A DNA stretch of 39,910 nt from Carboxylicivirga sp. (lineage in GTDB: Bacteria > Bacteroidota > Bacteroidia > Bacteroidales > Marinilabiliaceae), in the NCBI GenBank assembly GCA_025210475.1, contig JAOARW010000091.1, positions 1 to 39,910 on the forward strand. Reading direction: 5' to 3'. Shown in pieces: positions 32,930 to 39,910 of this stretch. The translations under genes were made by a program, and so were the position numbers. A model generated the notes under the pieces. The model saw only the letters and a list, made by a program, of their open reading frames with translations. It did not search any database and was not told the DNA's origin. Within the stretch, counting starts at the first letter, position 1. The number at the start of each line of letters is the position of its first letter.

Positions 32930-33289
32930 CTATTCAACTGCCAATTCCTTTCGGTAGCGTTTTTGTTTTCTTATAAATAAAATGACAAACAAGGTTTTAA
33001 CAACAATACCAATACTTAACAACCAAGCATAGTACTGAACCAAATCATCCGTTTTTCTGGCATAAATTGCCGCAAATATAAATGCCAAACCTATTGCCAA
33101 AAGAAACATTTCAGAGCCCAACTTCACCAATCCATAGCGAACGCCCAATACTAAATAAAGTAACTTAAAGGTGCCACCTACACTAAAACATATTGCTGCC
33201 CAGGGCCCTACTACTCCCAATACCTTTAAAATGATACCTAACAAAATCAAAGTCCCACCGGACATTATCAAATATTTTATTCTTTCCAT
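32930..33289 (-). CDS. Small four-TM membrane protein of unknown function
   Basis: 119 aa from the ATG at 33289 (MERIKYLIMSGG), which follows a purine-rich stretch. A longer in-frame start at 33316 adds nine residues. Four hydrophobic segments are seen: about 6-25, 29-47, 55-76 and 86-106. The tail is basic (IRKQKRYRKELAVE). The segment WAAICFSVGGTFKLLYLVLG recalls GldL-type spans, but the match is too weak to use. It is divergent from the membrane metallophosphoesterase. Confidence 0.65.
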   Translation of the reverse strand: MERIKYLIMSGGTLILLGIILKVLGVVGPWAAICFSVGGTFKLLYLVLGVRYGLVKLGSEMFLLAIGLAFIFAAIYARKTDDLVQYYAWLLSIGIVVKTLFVILFIRKQKRYRKELAVE

Positions 33290-33395
33290 TTCTACTTCTT
33301 TTGATCCAATAATCAAACAGACACTAAAATAAATAGTTCATTCGTAAACTTTCCCTTTTCAAGCAGGTTTTATTATACACCTATCATTGAAAAAC

Positions 33396-33403
33396 TATAT
33401 TTG
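33396..33403 (+). promoter_or_regulatory. Putative promoter -7 of the membrane metallophosphoesterase gene
   Basis: TATATTTG, a perfect TAnnTTTG, 83 bp before the start codon. No -33 TTG is evident. Confidence 0.4.
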
Positions 33404-33486
33404 ACTGATTAATAAACGCTAACTAAAGATTGTATCATCATCGAGCGGGGAATCTATTACTAACCAATTAAAGTTATCTATAAAAG

Positions 33487-34641
33487 ATGAAGAGTTACGC
33501 ATTTATCATTTTTCTAGGCATCATACTAAGTGTCCACTTCCTGGTCAACTATTACATTTACCACCGGGGCATTCAGTGGCTCGAAACCTTGCCAGCACTT
33601 AAAACCTCATTTCGGATTTTAATGCTTGTACTGGTGTTAGCCTACCCGGCCGGACGCTTTCTGGAACGCATCTGGTATTCGCCCCTGTCCAATACACTGC
33701 ATTGGATTGGTGCCTTTTGGTTTGCCGGCATGTTATATTTTACACTGCTTATCTTCTCGGCCGATCTGGTTCGAATAGCCAATAGTTTTCTGAACTTCCT
33801 ACCCAAACAAGGAACCGAAGCATACTTCCACCTTAAGCAATACACCGGCATAGGCATCATTTCCATTGGTACACTGGTAATTTTGGGAGGCTTTTTAAAC
33901 GCCTGGCATCCAAAAATCAATCGTTTTGACCTATCGGTCGATAAAGCCGTTGAGGGTAAGAAACAACTGAAAATTGTTGCGGCCTCCGACATTCACCTGG
34001 GCACCATTATTGGTCCGCGAAAAACCCGCAAACTGGTGGAAACCATCAATCAGCTAAAACCCGATATTATATTGTTTGCCGGAGATGTTGTGGATGAAGA
34101 TGTTGGGCCGGTTATTCGCCAGAACCTTGGAGAAAGCCTTCGCCAGCTAAGTGCTCCGCTGGGCGTATATGCCTCAACAGGTAACCACGAATACATCGGT
34201 GGTGCCGATCGATCGGTAAAATATCTGGAAGAACATGGATTAACGGTTCTTCGTGACACCACAACTTTAGTCAATCAGCAGTTTTATGTGGTTGGTCGCG
34301 AAGATCGTGATAAAAGTCGAGTTAATGGTCCGCGCAAGGAAGTTGCACAATTAATACAAAACCTCGACTCTCAGAAACCAATTATCATCCTGGATCATCA
34401 ACCCTACCATTTAGATCAAGCAGCTAATGCCGGAATCGATCTGCAAATTTCGGGTCATACCCACCATGGTCAACTATGGCCATTCGGATACATTACCCAG
34501 CGTATTTTTGAAGTCAGTCGAGGTTATTTACAGAAAGGCTCCAGTCACTTTATTGTGAGCACCGGCTTTGGCACCTGGGGACCTCCGGTTCGCACGGGCA
34601 ATCGACCCGAGATACTGGAGGTAACACTTAATTTCAAATAA
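33487..34641 (+). CDS. Membrane-bound metallophosphoesterase (YkuE/YaeI-like)
   Basis: A 384-aa protein with four N-terminal membrane spans (about 3-22, 42-60, 72-98, 122-140) and a C-terminal calcineurin-like phosphoesterase domain at about 160-384. Metal-binding motifs are SDIHLG (167-172), GD (199-200), GNHE (232-235), DHQP (303-306, His304) and GHTHHGQ (323-329). This arrangement is that of the YkuE/YaeI-like family, some members of which act on lipid substrates such as UDP-2,3-diacylglucosamine. Its own substrate is not clear. The stop lies 7 bp from the stop of the convergent neighbour. Confidence 0.88.
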   Translation: MKSYAFIIFLGIILSVHFLVNYYIYHRGIQWLETLPALKTSFRILMLVLVLAYPAGRFLERIWYSPLSNTLHWIGAFWFAGMLYFTLLIFSADLVRIANSFLNFLPKQGTEAYFHLKQYTGIGIISIGTLVILGGFLNAWHPKINRFDLSVDKAVEGKKQLKIVAASDIHLGTIIGPRKTRKLVETINQLKPDIILFAGDVVDEDVGPVIRQNLGESLRQLSAPLGVYASTGNHEYIGGADRSVKYLEEHGLTVLRDTTTLVNQQFYVVGREDRDKSRVNGPRKEVAQLIQNLDSQKPIIILDHQPYHLDQAANAGIDLQISGHTHHGQLWPFGYITQRIFEVSRGYLQKGSSHFIVSTGFGTWGPPVRTGNRPEILEVTLNFK

Positions 34642-34648
34642 ATTACAA

Positions 34649-35155
34649 CTACTTTATAGAAGTGATAAAGTCGGAACTCTGTATATTTTCCTGCAGTGTT
34701 CCTTCTTTAATCATTTTCTGAACCTTCTTCAACTCTTTGGTCATTTTGAGCTTGTTCGACGAGTTGGCGCAATAACTTACCACACCTTTTAAGGCTTCAG
34801 TCTGCAATTCAAGCAAGTTCATCTCATCCTTGTATTCCAGGTAGTTTAATGCAAAATAAACCTGGTATACATCTTCCTGCGCTGTAGCCTCCTGAAACAA
34901 GTCATTAAGCATAAAAGAATCGGCATACACCGCCGCAAGCCATTCCGAAATATATTGAGTTGCCAATGTGCGTTGCTGATCACTATCATCGTATCGCATG
35001 TTTGTCAGGTAAGTACAACAATCCATTGCTGCTTCTTCGGCTACTGCCTTTTGCGATGTCTCTTCAATATTAATGTCTTTTAAGTAAGAAAAATCCTGAG
35101 CTTTAATAAAAGCTGCTGAAAAAATAATTACCGTAAAAATCACTAAACGTTTCAT
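34649..35155 (-). CDS. Secreted protein of unknown function
   Basis: A 168-aa protein with a signal peptide cleaved after FIKAQ (about residue 20). The mature protein is acidic and mostly helical, with a Cys pair (DCCTYLTNMRYDD). No catalytic motif is seen, and helical all-alpha content suggests a repeat-like or scaffold fold. It has no terminator of its own in the 7-bp gap to the convergent gene, so antisense overlap of transcripts is likely. Confidence 0.7.
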   Translation of the reverse strand: MKRLVIFTVIIFSAAFIKAQDFSYLKDINIEETSQKAVAEEAAMDCCTYLTNMRYDDSDQQRTLATQYISEWLAAVYADSFMLNDLFQEATAQEDVYQVYFALNYLEYKDEMNLLELQTEALKGVVSYCANSSNKLKMTKELKKVQKMIKEGTLQENIQSSDFITSIK

Positions 35156-35375
35156 TATCTTAAATTAAATTTAACAAATGCGTAAACATTAGGCAATTAC
35201 GCAAATTGCGATAAGTGTACATTTTATTTTGACAAATACACCAATCTGTGTGACAAAGACCTAATCTTCTAAGATTAAATTATTTACATTCAACGCCATA
35301 TTACCCTACTCTTCAATTCATTTATACAGGGATAAAGAATGCGTAAATACCGTCATATTCGCTGCCAAAAAATCA

Positions 35376-35383
35376 TATCTTTG
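35376..35383 (+). promoter_or_regulatory. Promoter -7 of the TonB-dependent receptor gene
   Basis: TATCTTTG, a perfect TAnnTTTG. The predicted transcript start near 35390 gives a leader of about 44 nt. Confidence 0.5.
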
Positions 35384-35433
35384 CACGATATTTGTAGTAA
35401 GATTCCGACTTAAAATAAATCTTCAAAATTGTA

Positions 35434-37845
35434 ATGAACCGAATTCATATATTTTTCCTATTACTATTCATAAGTTTAAATGCCTTTTCTCAAACTGTAC
35501 AAGTCAGGGATAAACAAAGCCATCAACCACTCGAGTTAGTAACCATCTTTTCACAATCGCCACAGGTCAATACGATCACCAACATGCGCGGACAAAGTAA
35601 CCTGAGAGAGTTTGAGGGACTGGAGCGCATTGTTTTCCGCTTGATTGGTTATGAAACAATCGTGCTGAGTTATGAGGAAATAAAGGGCAGGGACTTTAAA
35701 ATTTACATGGAACAGATTGAGCTTTCGCTGGATGAAGTGGTGGTGTCGGCCACCAAATGGAAACAGGGACGACGTGAAACGCCAGCTAAAATTTCGGTAT
35801 TAAAACCCAAAGAAGTCAGTTTTTTAAATCCGCAAACAGCTGCCGATCTTATTGAAATGACCGGAGATGTGTACGTTCAAAAAAGTCAAATGGGTGGCGG
35901 AAGTCCTATGATCAGGGGATTTGCCACCAACCGGGTGCTGATAGCCGTTGACGGCGTGCGTATGAACAATGCCATCTTTCGAAGTGGCAATATTCAAAAC
36001 ATTATCTCGCTCGATCCTTTTGCCACACAGCGTGCAGAGGTTATTTTTGGCCCGGGCTCTGTCATCTATGGCAGTGATGCCATTGGTGGGGTAATGGGTT
36101 TTTACTCCTTCGACCCCATCTTATCGCACGAAGAACAAAAAAGCATATTTAAAGCTACAGCATTAACGCGCTATTCTTCGGCAAACAATGAAAAAACAGC
36201 ACATGCTGATTTTAACCTGGGCTTCGAAAGACTGGCATCTTTTACATCAATAAGCTATTCGGATTTTGATGCATTAAAAATGGGATCAAACGGACCGGAT
36301 GATTATCTGCGTTACGAATATATTGAGCGCAAGGGCAATGAAGATATCATTGTTAAAAACGCTGATCCTAAAAAGCAAAAGCCAAGTGCTTACAATCAGA
36401 TTAACCTGATGCAGAAGTTCAAATTTATGCCAAGTTACAACTGGCAATTTAATTATGGCTTCCACTATTCCGAATCGTCCGACGTGCCACGATACGATCG
36501 CTTGATTATGTATAAAGTTGACGAACTAAAATATGGCGACTGGTATTACGGCCCTCAAAAATGGATGATGAATAACCTGAATATTCAACACTCGGCCACT
36601 AACAAATATTTCGATCACATGCAGGTATTGCTGGCGCATCAGTTCTTTCAGGAGAGTCGCCACAACCGCAAATTCAATAAAGAGAATATAACACGACGCA
36701 CCGAGAAGGTAAACGCCCTGAGTTTTAACCTCGATTTTGAGAAGCAGCTGGGTGATGGCGATCGCCTTTTCTATGGTGTTGAATACATCAGTAATTACAT
36801 ATCATCAGACGGTTTTGAGGAAAACCTGATCAATGGCAACATCGCTGATGCTGCCTCACGCTACCCCGATGGATCAGACTGGACCTCAGCGGCTATTTAC
36901 AGCAGTTACCTCAACAAACTGTCGCCTAAAACGAATCTGCAGCTTGGTCTCCGTTACAACTATATTTACCTAAATGCTGAATTTGACGATACATTCTACG
37001 ATTTTAGCTTCACGCAAACCACATTAAACAACGGTGCTTTAACCGGTAGCCTGGGCATAATCCATAGTCCAAACGACAACTGGCAGCTGAGCAGCTCTTT
37101 GTCTACCGGATTCAGAGCCCCAAACATTGATGATGTTGGAAAAGTATTTGACTCGGAGCCGGGAAGTGTTGTGGTTCCCAATCCGGATCTGGAGCCCGAA
37201 TATGCCATTAATGCAGAAATAGGCGGCGCAGTTGTGGTGGCTAAAAAGTGGAAAATTGATATGGCCATGTATTACACCCACCTGACCAATGCCATGGTCA
37301 GACGAGATTTCGTGCTCAATAACAAGGACAGTATTTTATATGATAATGAATTAAGCCAGGTTCAGGCTATTCAGAATGCAGCTCGGGCCTATGTTTGCGG
37401 TGTTCAGGCCGGCGTTGAATACAAATGGAAAAACGGATTCAGCGCCTCATCGCGCTTTAATTATCAAAAAGGAGAAGAAGAGTTGGAAGATGGCAGCTTT
37501 TCGCCTTTACGCCATGCGGCTCCCTGGTTTGGAACAACCCACCTGAGCTACGAACAAAGCAAGTTGAAAATCGATTTATATGTGCGCTACAATGGCGAAA
37601 TAGCCTTTAAAAACATGCCACTTTCTGAAATTTCGAAAGATTATCTGTATGCGAAAGATAAAAATGGCAATCCTTATACACCAGGTTGGACAACTTTAAA
37701 TATAAAGGCTCAGTATGCCTTTAACAGCACCACTATTTTAACGGCGGGCATCGATAACATTACAGATGAGCGATATAAATCCTATTCATCAGGTATAGCG
37801 GCACCGGGCAGAAATTACATCATCTCATTAAAAGTCTCCCTTTAA
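35434..37845 (+). CDS. TonB-dependent receptor, heme/hemoglobin-receptor-like
   Basis: An 803-aa outer-membrane transporter. The signal peptide ends at FSQ (about residue 20). A carboxypeptidase-regulatory-like domain at about 22-105 is usual in Bacteroidota receptors. A TonB-box-like EVVVSATK (101-108) follows. The plug domain is at about 115-230 (GGGSPMIRGFATNRVLIAVDGVRMNNAIF) and the rest is a beta barrel ending in a terminal aromatic-rich strand. The plug fits the hemoglobin/transferrin/lactoferrin receptor branch, so heme or a heme protein is the best guess. No susD partner is present, which fits iron rather than glycan uptake. Confidence 0.85.
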   Translation: MNRIHIFFLLLFISLNAFSQTVQVRDKQSHQPLELVTIFSQSPQVNTITNMRGQSNLREFEGLERIVFRLIGYETIVLSYEEIKGRDFKIYMEQIELSLDEVVVSATKWKQGRRETPAKISVLKPKEVSFLNPQTAADLIEMTGDVYVQKSQMGGGSPMIRGFATNRVLIAVDGVRMNNAIFRSGNIQNIISLDPFATQRAEVIFGPGSVIYGSDAIGGVMGFYSFDPILSHEEQKSIFKATALTRYSSANNEKTAHADFNLGFERLASFTSISYSDFDALKMGSNGPDDYLRYEYIERKGNEDIIVKNADPKKQKPSAYNQINLMQKFKFMPSYNWQFNYGFHYSESSDVPRYDRLIMYKVDELKYGDWYYGPQKWMMNNLNIQHSATNKYFDHMQVLLAHQFFQESRHNRKFNKENITRRTEKVNALSFNLDFEKQLGDGDRLFYGVEYISNYISSDGFEENLINGNIADAASRYPDGSDWTSAAIYSSYLNKLSPKTNLQLGLRYNYIYLNAEFDDTFYDFSFTQTTLNNGALTGSLGIIHSPNDNWQLSSSLSTGFRAPNIDDVGKVFDSEPGSVVVPNPDLEPEYAINAEIGGAVVVAKKWKIDMAMYYTHLTNAMVRRDFVLNNKDSILYDNELSQVQAIQNAARAYVCGVQAGVEYKWKNGFSASSRFNYQKGEEELEDGSFSPLRHAAPWFGTTHLSYEQSKLKIDLYVRYNGEIAFKNMPLSEISKDYLYAKDKNGNPYTPGWTTLNIKAQYAFNSTTILTAGIDNITDERYKSYSSGIAAPGRNYIISLKVSL

Positions 37846-37920
37846 CAAAGTAAAGCGTTAATTAATCACAAAAAAGCGGCCTATATTAAATCAAAGGCAT
37901 CGTTTATCCAAAAAACAGAG

Positions 37921-37928
37921 TATCTTTG
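37921..37928 (+). promoter_or_regulatory. Promoter -7 of the DEAD-box helicase gene
   Basis: TATCTTTG, a perfect TAnnTTTG. The predicted start near 37935 leaves a leader of about 109 nt before the ATG at 38044. Confidence 0.5.
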
Positions 37929-37934
37929 CGCCTC

Positions 37935-38043
37935 ATAAAATAAAGGACCACTCCGGTCACTTTCGGTAGCACAGTCGTAGCGTAATTGCTAAATCCGGGT
38001 TATAGCTGCAAGAACGTGGAAGCGGGTGGATAAAAAGCAAATT
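37935..38043 (+). promoter_or_regulatory. Long structured leader of the DEAD-box helicase mRNA
   Basis: The leader can form a GACC-GGTC hairpin (37946-37958), a TAGC-GCTA hairpin (about 37979-37992) and a purine-rich 3' end before the start. Long leaders are common for cold-regulated RNA helicase genes, but I recognise no known RNA family here. Confidence 0.35.
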
Positions 38044-39684
38044 ATGCAAACATTTAAAGAAACAGGACTTCCAGAGGAAATCCTAAGTGCTATTGGTGAA
38101 ATGGGCTATGAAACACCTACGCCTATCCAAAGCAAAACAATCCCTGAGATTTTAAATTATGGTAACGACCTGATCGCTTTGGCTCAAACCGGTACTGGAA
38201 AAACGGGAGCATTTGGTCTTCCGGTCATTCCACAGATTGAGCGCAACGAGAAAAATGTACAGGCATTGATCTTGTGTCCAACAAGAGAGTTATGTCTTCA
38301 GATTACTCAGGATTTAAAAGCTTACGCAAAAAACTACCGCGATTTATATATCACACCGGTTTATGGTGGCGCTGAAATACGCACACAAATTAAATCGTTG
38401 AAAAGAGGTACACACATTGTTGTGGGTACTCCGGGACGTATGAACGACCTGATCAATCGTAAGGCCATTCAACTGGGCGATGTCCGCTGGTTAATTCTGG
38501 ATGAGGCAGATGAGATGCTCAACATGGGCTTTAAAGATGACCTGGAAAGCATTATGGCTCAGACACCAGAATGGCGTCAGACACTGCTTTTCTCTGCCAC
38601 CATGCCGCAGGAAATTGCACGTATGTCGAAGAACTACATGCAGGAACCGGTTGAAATCAGTGTGGGTAAGAAAAACCAGGGAGCCGAAAAAGTAGATCAC
38701 CACTTTTACATGGTACAGGCACACGACCGTTACCGTGCTCTTAAGCGCATTGTGGATGTAAATCCGGATGTATATGGTATTATTTTCTGCCGTACCCGTC
38801 AGGAAACAAAAGACATTGCCGATAAATTAATGGCTGATGGTTATAATGCCGATGCCTTACATGGTGACTTATCGCAGGCACAGCGTGATTTGGTGATGCA
38901 CCGTTTCCGTAAAAAGCATCTGCAGCTATTGGTAGCAACCGATGTGGCAGCCCGCGGTATCGATGTGAATGATCTGACACACGTGATTAACTACAACCTG
39001 CCGGATGATATTGAAGTGTACATCCACCGCAGTGGTCGTACCGGACGTGCCGGAAAAGAAGGTGTTTCGGTATCAATTATTCACTCACGTGAGATGCACC
39101 GCATCAAGGCCATCGAGAAAATTGCTAAAAAGGCATTTGTTCGCAAAATGGTTCCTAAGGCCGATGAAATTTGTGAAAAACAATTGTTCCATTTCCTCGA
39201 TCGTGTAGGTCAGACTGAATTGGAAGAGTCTTCGCCGGTAAATGCTGTATTGCCTTCAGTTTACGAAAAGTTGGCTGAGATGGACAAAGAACAGTTGATT
39301 AAGCAGTTTGTGGCTGCGGAATTCAACCGTTTTATGGAGTATTACAAGGATGCACCGGATTTAAATATTTACAAGGAAGAAGGTGGACGCAAAGGTCGTC
39401 GTGACCGTGACAATGTGAAATTTAGCCGTCTGTTCCTGAACATTGGTAAAACAGATAAGCTGACATCAGGTGAAGTAATTGGTCTGATCAACAGCAACAT
39501 GAAAGGCATTACGGTTAAAATCGGCAAGATTGAATTGCTTCGTAACTTCTCGTTTGTAGAAGTGGATAAGGAATACGAGCAAGAGCTGATTAATAAGCTT
39601 AACAAAGCCAAGTTGAAAGGTAAAAAAGTTAGCCTTGAAGTGGCTTCACCTAAGCCAGCCCGACGCAAGAACAAAAGACGATAA
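38044..39684 (+). CDS. DEAD-box ATP-dependent RNA helicase with DbpA-type RNA-binding domain
   Basis: 546 aa from the ATG at 38044. A GTG at 38026 would add six residues. It unwinds RNA, in ribosome assembly or mRNA decay in known relatives (CsdA/DbpA). Counted from the GTG, the Q motif is around 32-35 (PIQ), Walker A is AQTGTGKT (53-60), DEAD is at 159-162 and SAT at about 190-192. Further on come GDLSQAQRD and the HRSGRTGRAG motif VI. The last 110 residues hold a DbpA/CsdA RNA-binding domain (SRLFLNIGKTDKLTSGEVIG) and a basic tail (PARRKNKRR). Length is normal for this group. Confidence 0.93.
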   Translation: MQTFKETGLPEEILSAIGEMGYETPTPIQSKTIPEILNYGNDLIALAQTGTGKTGAFGLPVIPQIERNEKNVQALILCPTRELCLQITQDLKAYAKNYRDLYITPVYGGAEIRTQIKSLKRGTHIVVGTPGRMNDLINRKAIQLGDVRWLILDEADEMLNMGFKDDLESIMAQTPEWRQTLLFSATMPQEIARMSKNYMQEPVEISVGKKNQGAEKVDHHFYMVQAHDRYRALKRIVDVNPDVYGIIFCRTRQETKDIADKLMADGYNADALHGDLSQAQRDLVMHRFRKKHLQLLVATDVAARGIDVNDLTHVINYNLPDDIEVYIHRSGRTGRAGKEGVSVSIIHSREMHRIKAIEKIAKKAFVRKMVPKADEICEKQLFHFLDRVGQTELEESSPVNAVLPSVYEKLAEMDKEQLIKQFVAAEFNRFMEYYKDAPDLNIYKEEGGRKGRRDRDNVKFSRLFLNIGKTDKLTSGEVIGLINSNMKGITVKIGKIELLRNFSFVEVDKEYEQELINKLNKAKLKGKKVSLEVASPKPARRKNKRR

Positions 39685-39701
39685 GTCCTTACAATAATAT
39701 T

Positions 39702-39738
39702 AAACGGGTGTTTTTCGTAATGGAAAAACACCCGTTTT
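39702..39738 (+). terminator. Intrinsic terminator of the DEAD-box helicase gene
   Basis: A perfect 14-bp stem (39702-39715 with 39724-39737) with an 8-nt loop is followed by T-rich sequence. It starts 17 bp after the stop codon. Confidence 0.92.
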
Positions 39739-39796
39739 CTTTTGGTGCTATTTGATTTATAATGGGTAACTAGTTAACCCTTACGAACTAAAAACA

Positions 39797-39844
39797 ACTG
39801 GAGTTATGCAATGAGTTTTGAAGTATATCTCCAGTAATTTTTTT
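39797..39844 (+). terminator. Second terminator-like hairpin near the window end
   Basis: ACTGGAG (39797-39803) pairs with CTCCAGT (39829-39835) around a 25-nt loop, and seven T residues follow (39838-39844). No gene precedes it after the helicase terminator, so it may be a back-up terminator or the 3' end of an unannotated RNA. Confidence 0.4.
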
Positions 39845-39910
39845 AGCCAAAGAATTTCTTCTTTGATTTTACGAAGTAATCCTTTGAAATTAAACCCGGC
39901 AGCAGCTAAA

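Noticed and set aside
37935..38043. tRNA or known riboswitch in the helicase leader
   Set aside because: No cloverleaf or T-loop consensus, and no riboswitch core that I can recognise.

Overview
The window looks like a chromosomal segment of a Bacteroidota bacterium, probably of the Bacteroidales/Marinilabiliales type. The phylum call rests on repeated promoter -7 elements of the form TAnnTTTG, starts without strong Shine-Dalgarno sequences, and families typical of the phylum (GLPGLI, DUF4199, a TonB-dependent receptor with an N-terminal regulatory-like domain, PNGase F). The finer placement is a guess. No phage, plasmid, CRISPR, tRNA or rRNA is visible. Most genes are housekeeping or envelope genes in short units.

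Layout. 1-3.7 kb: OB-fold lipoprotein, Tag DNA glycosylase, a MITE-like element, an M48 lipoprotein protease and a secreted protein. 3.8-7.5 kb: EamA permease, then an SDR/DUF2867 gene translationally coupled to a DNA photolyase. 7.7-9.2 kb: a DUF134 regulator / small zinc protein / NifX-like operon, divergent from an acyl-CoA thioesterase across a perfect palindrome. 9.2-13.6 kb: an AT-rich ABC-ATPase-like protein without a P-loop, a Gfo/Idh/MocA oxidoreductase, a Tat-type glycosylasparaginase, a metallophosphoesterase and a DUF4199 membrane protein. 13.9-18.1 kb: monomeric isocitrate dehydrogenase and dnaX. 18.6-20.9 kb: MATE exporter and a voltage-gated-type K+ channel. 20.9-22.4 kb: an AT-rich, gene-poor stretch with a strongly G-depleted tract, a promoter-terminator unit that may be a small RNA, and an orphan ORF. 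22.4-27.1 kb: a Cache chemoreceptor, a GLPGLI-PNGase F fusion and a HAD phosphatase. 27.3-30.7 kb: a membrane-anchored AraC/TPR regulator, a TonB-C-domain protein and a stand-alone DsbD-alpha domain. 31-35.2 kb: an OB-fold lipoprotein overlapping a PepSY-TM protein, small membrane or secreted proteins and a membrane metallophosphoesterase. 35.4-39.7 kb: a heme-receptor-like TonB-dependent receptor and a DEAD-box helicase with a long leader.

The most notable observation is dnaX. The gamma frame ends in ten consecutive A residues that contain the heptamer A AAA AAG followed at once by UAG, and the -1 frame stays open for 210 more codons with tau-like content. This predicts a gamma of 367 aa and a tau of 577 aa made by frameshifting or transcriptional slippage, unless the run length is a sequencing error. 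Other leads are the candidate small RNA at about 21.31-21.38 kb, the palindrome-controlled DUF134 operon, a leader duplicated between 81-141 and 13582-13641, and three copies of a decamer between the AraC/TPR regulator and the TonB-C gene.
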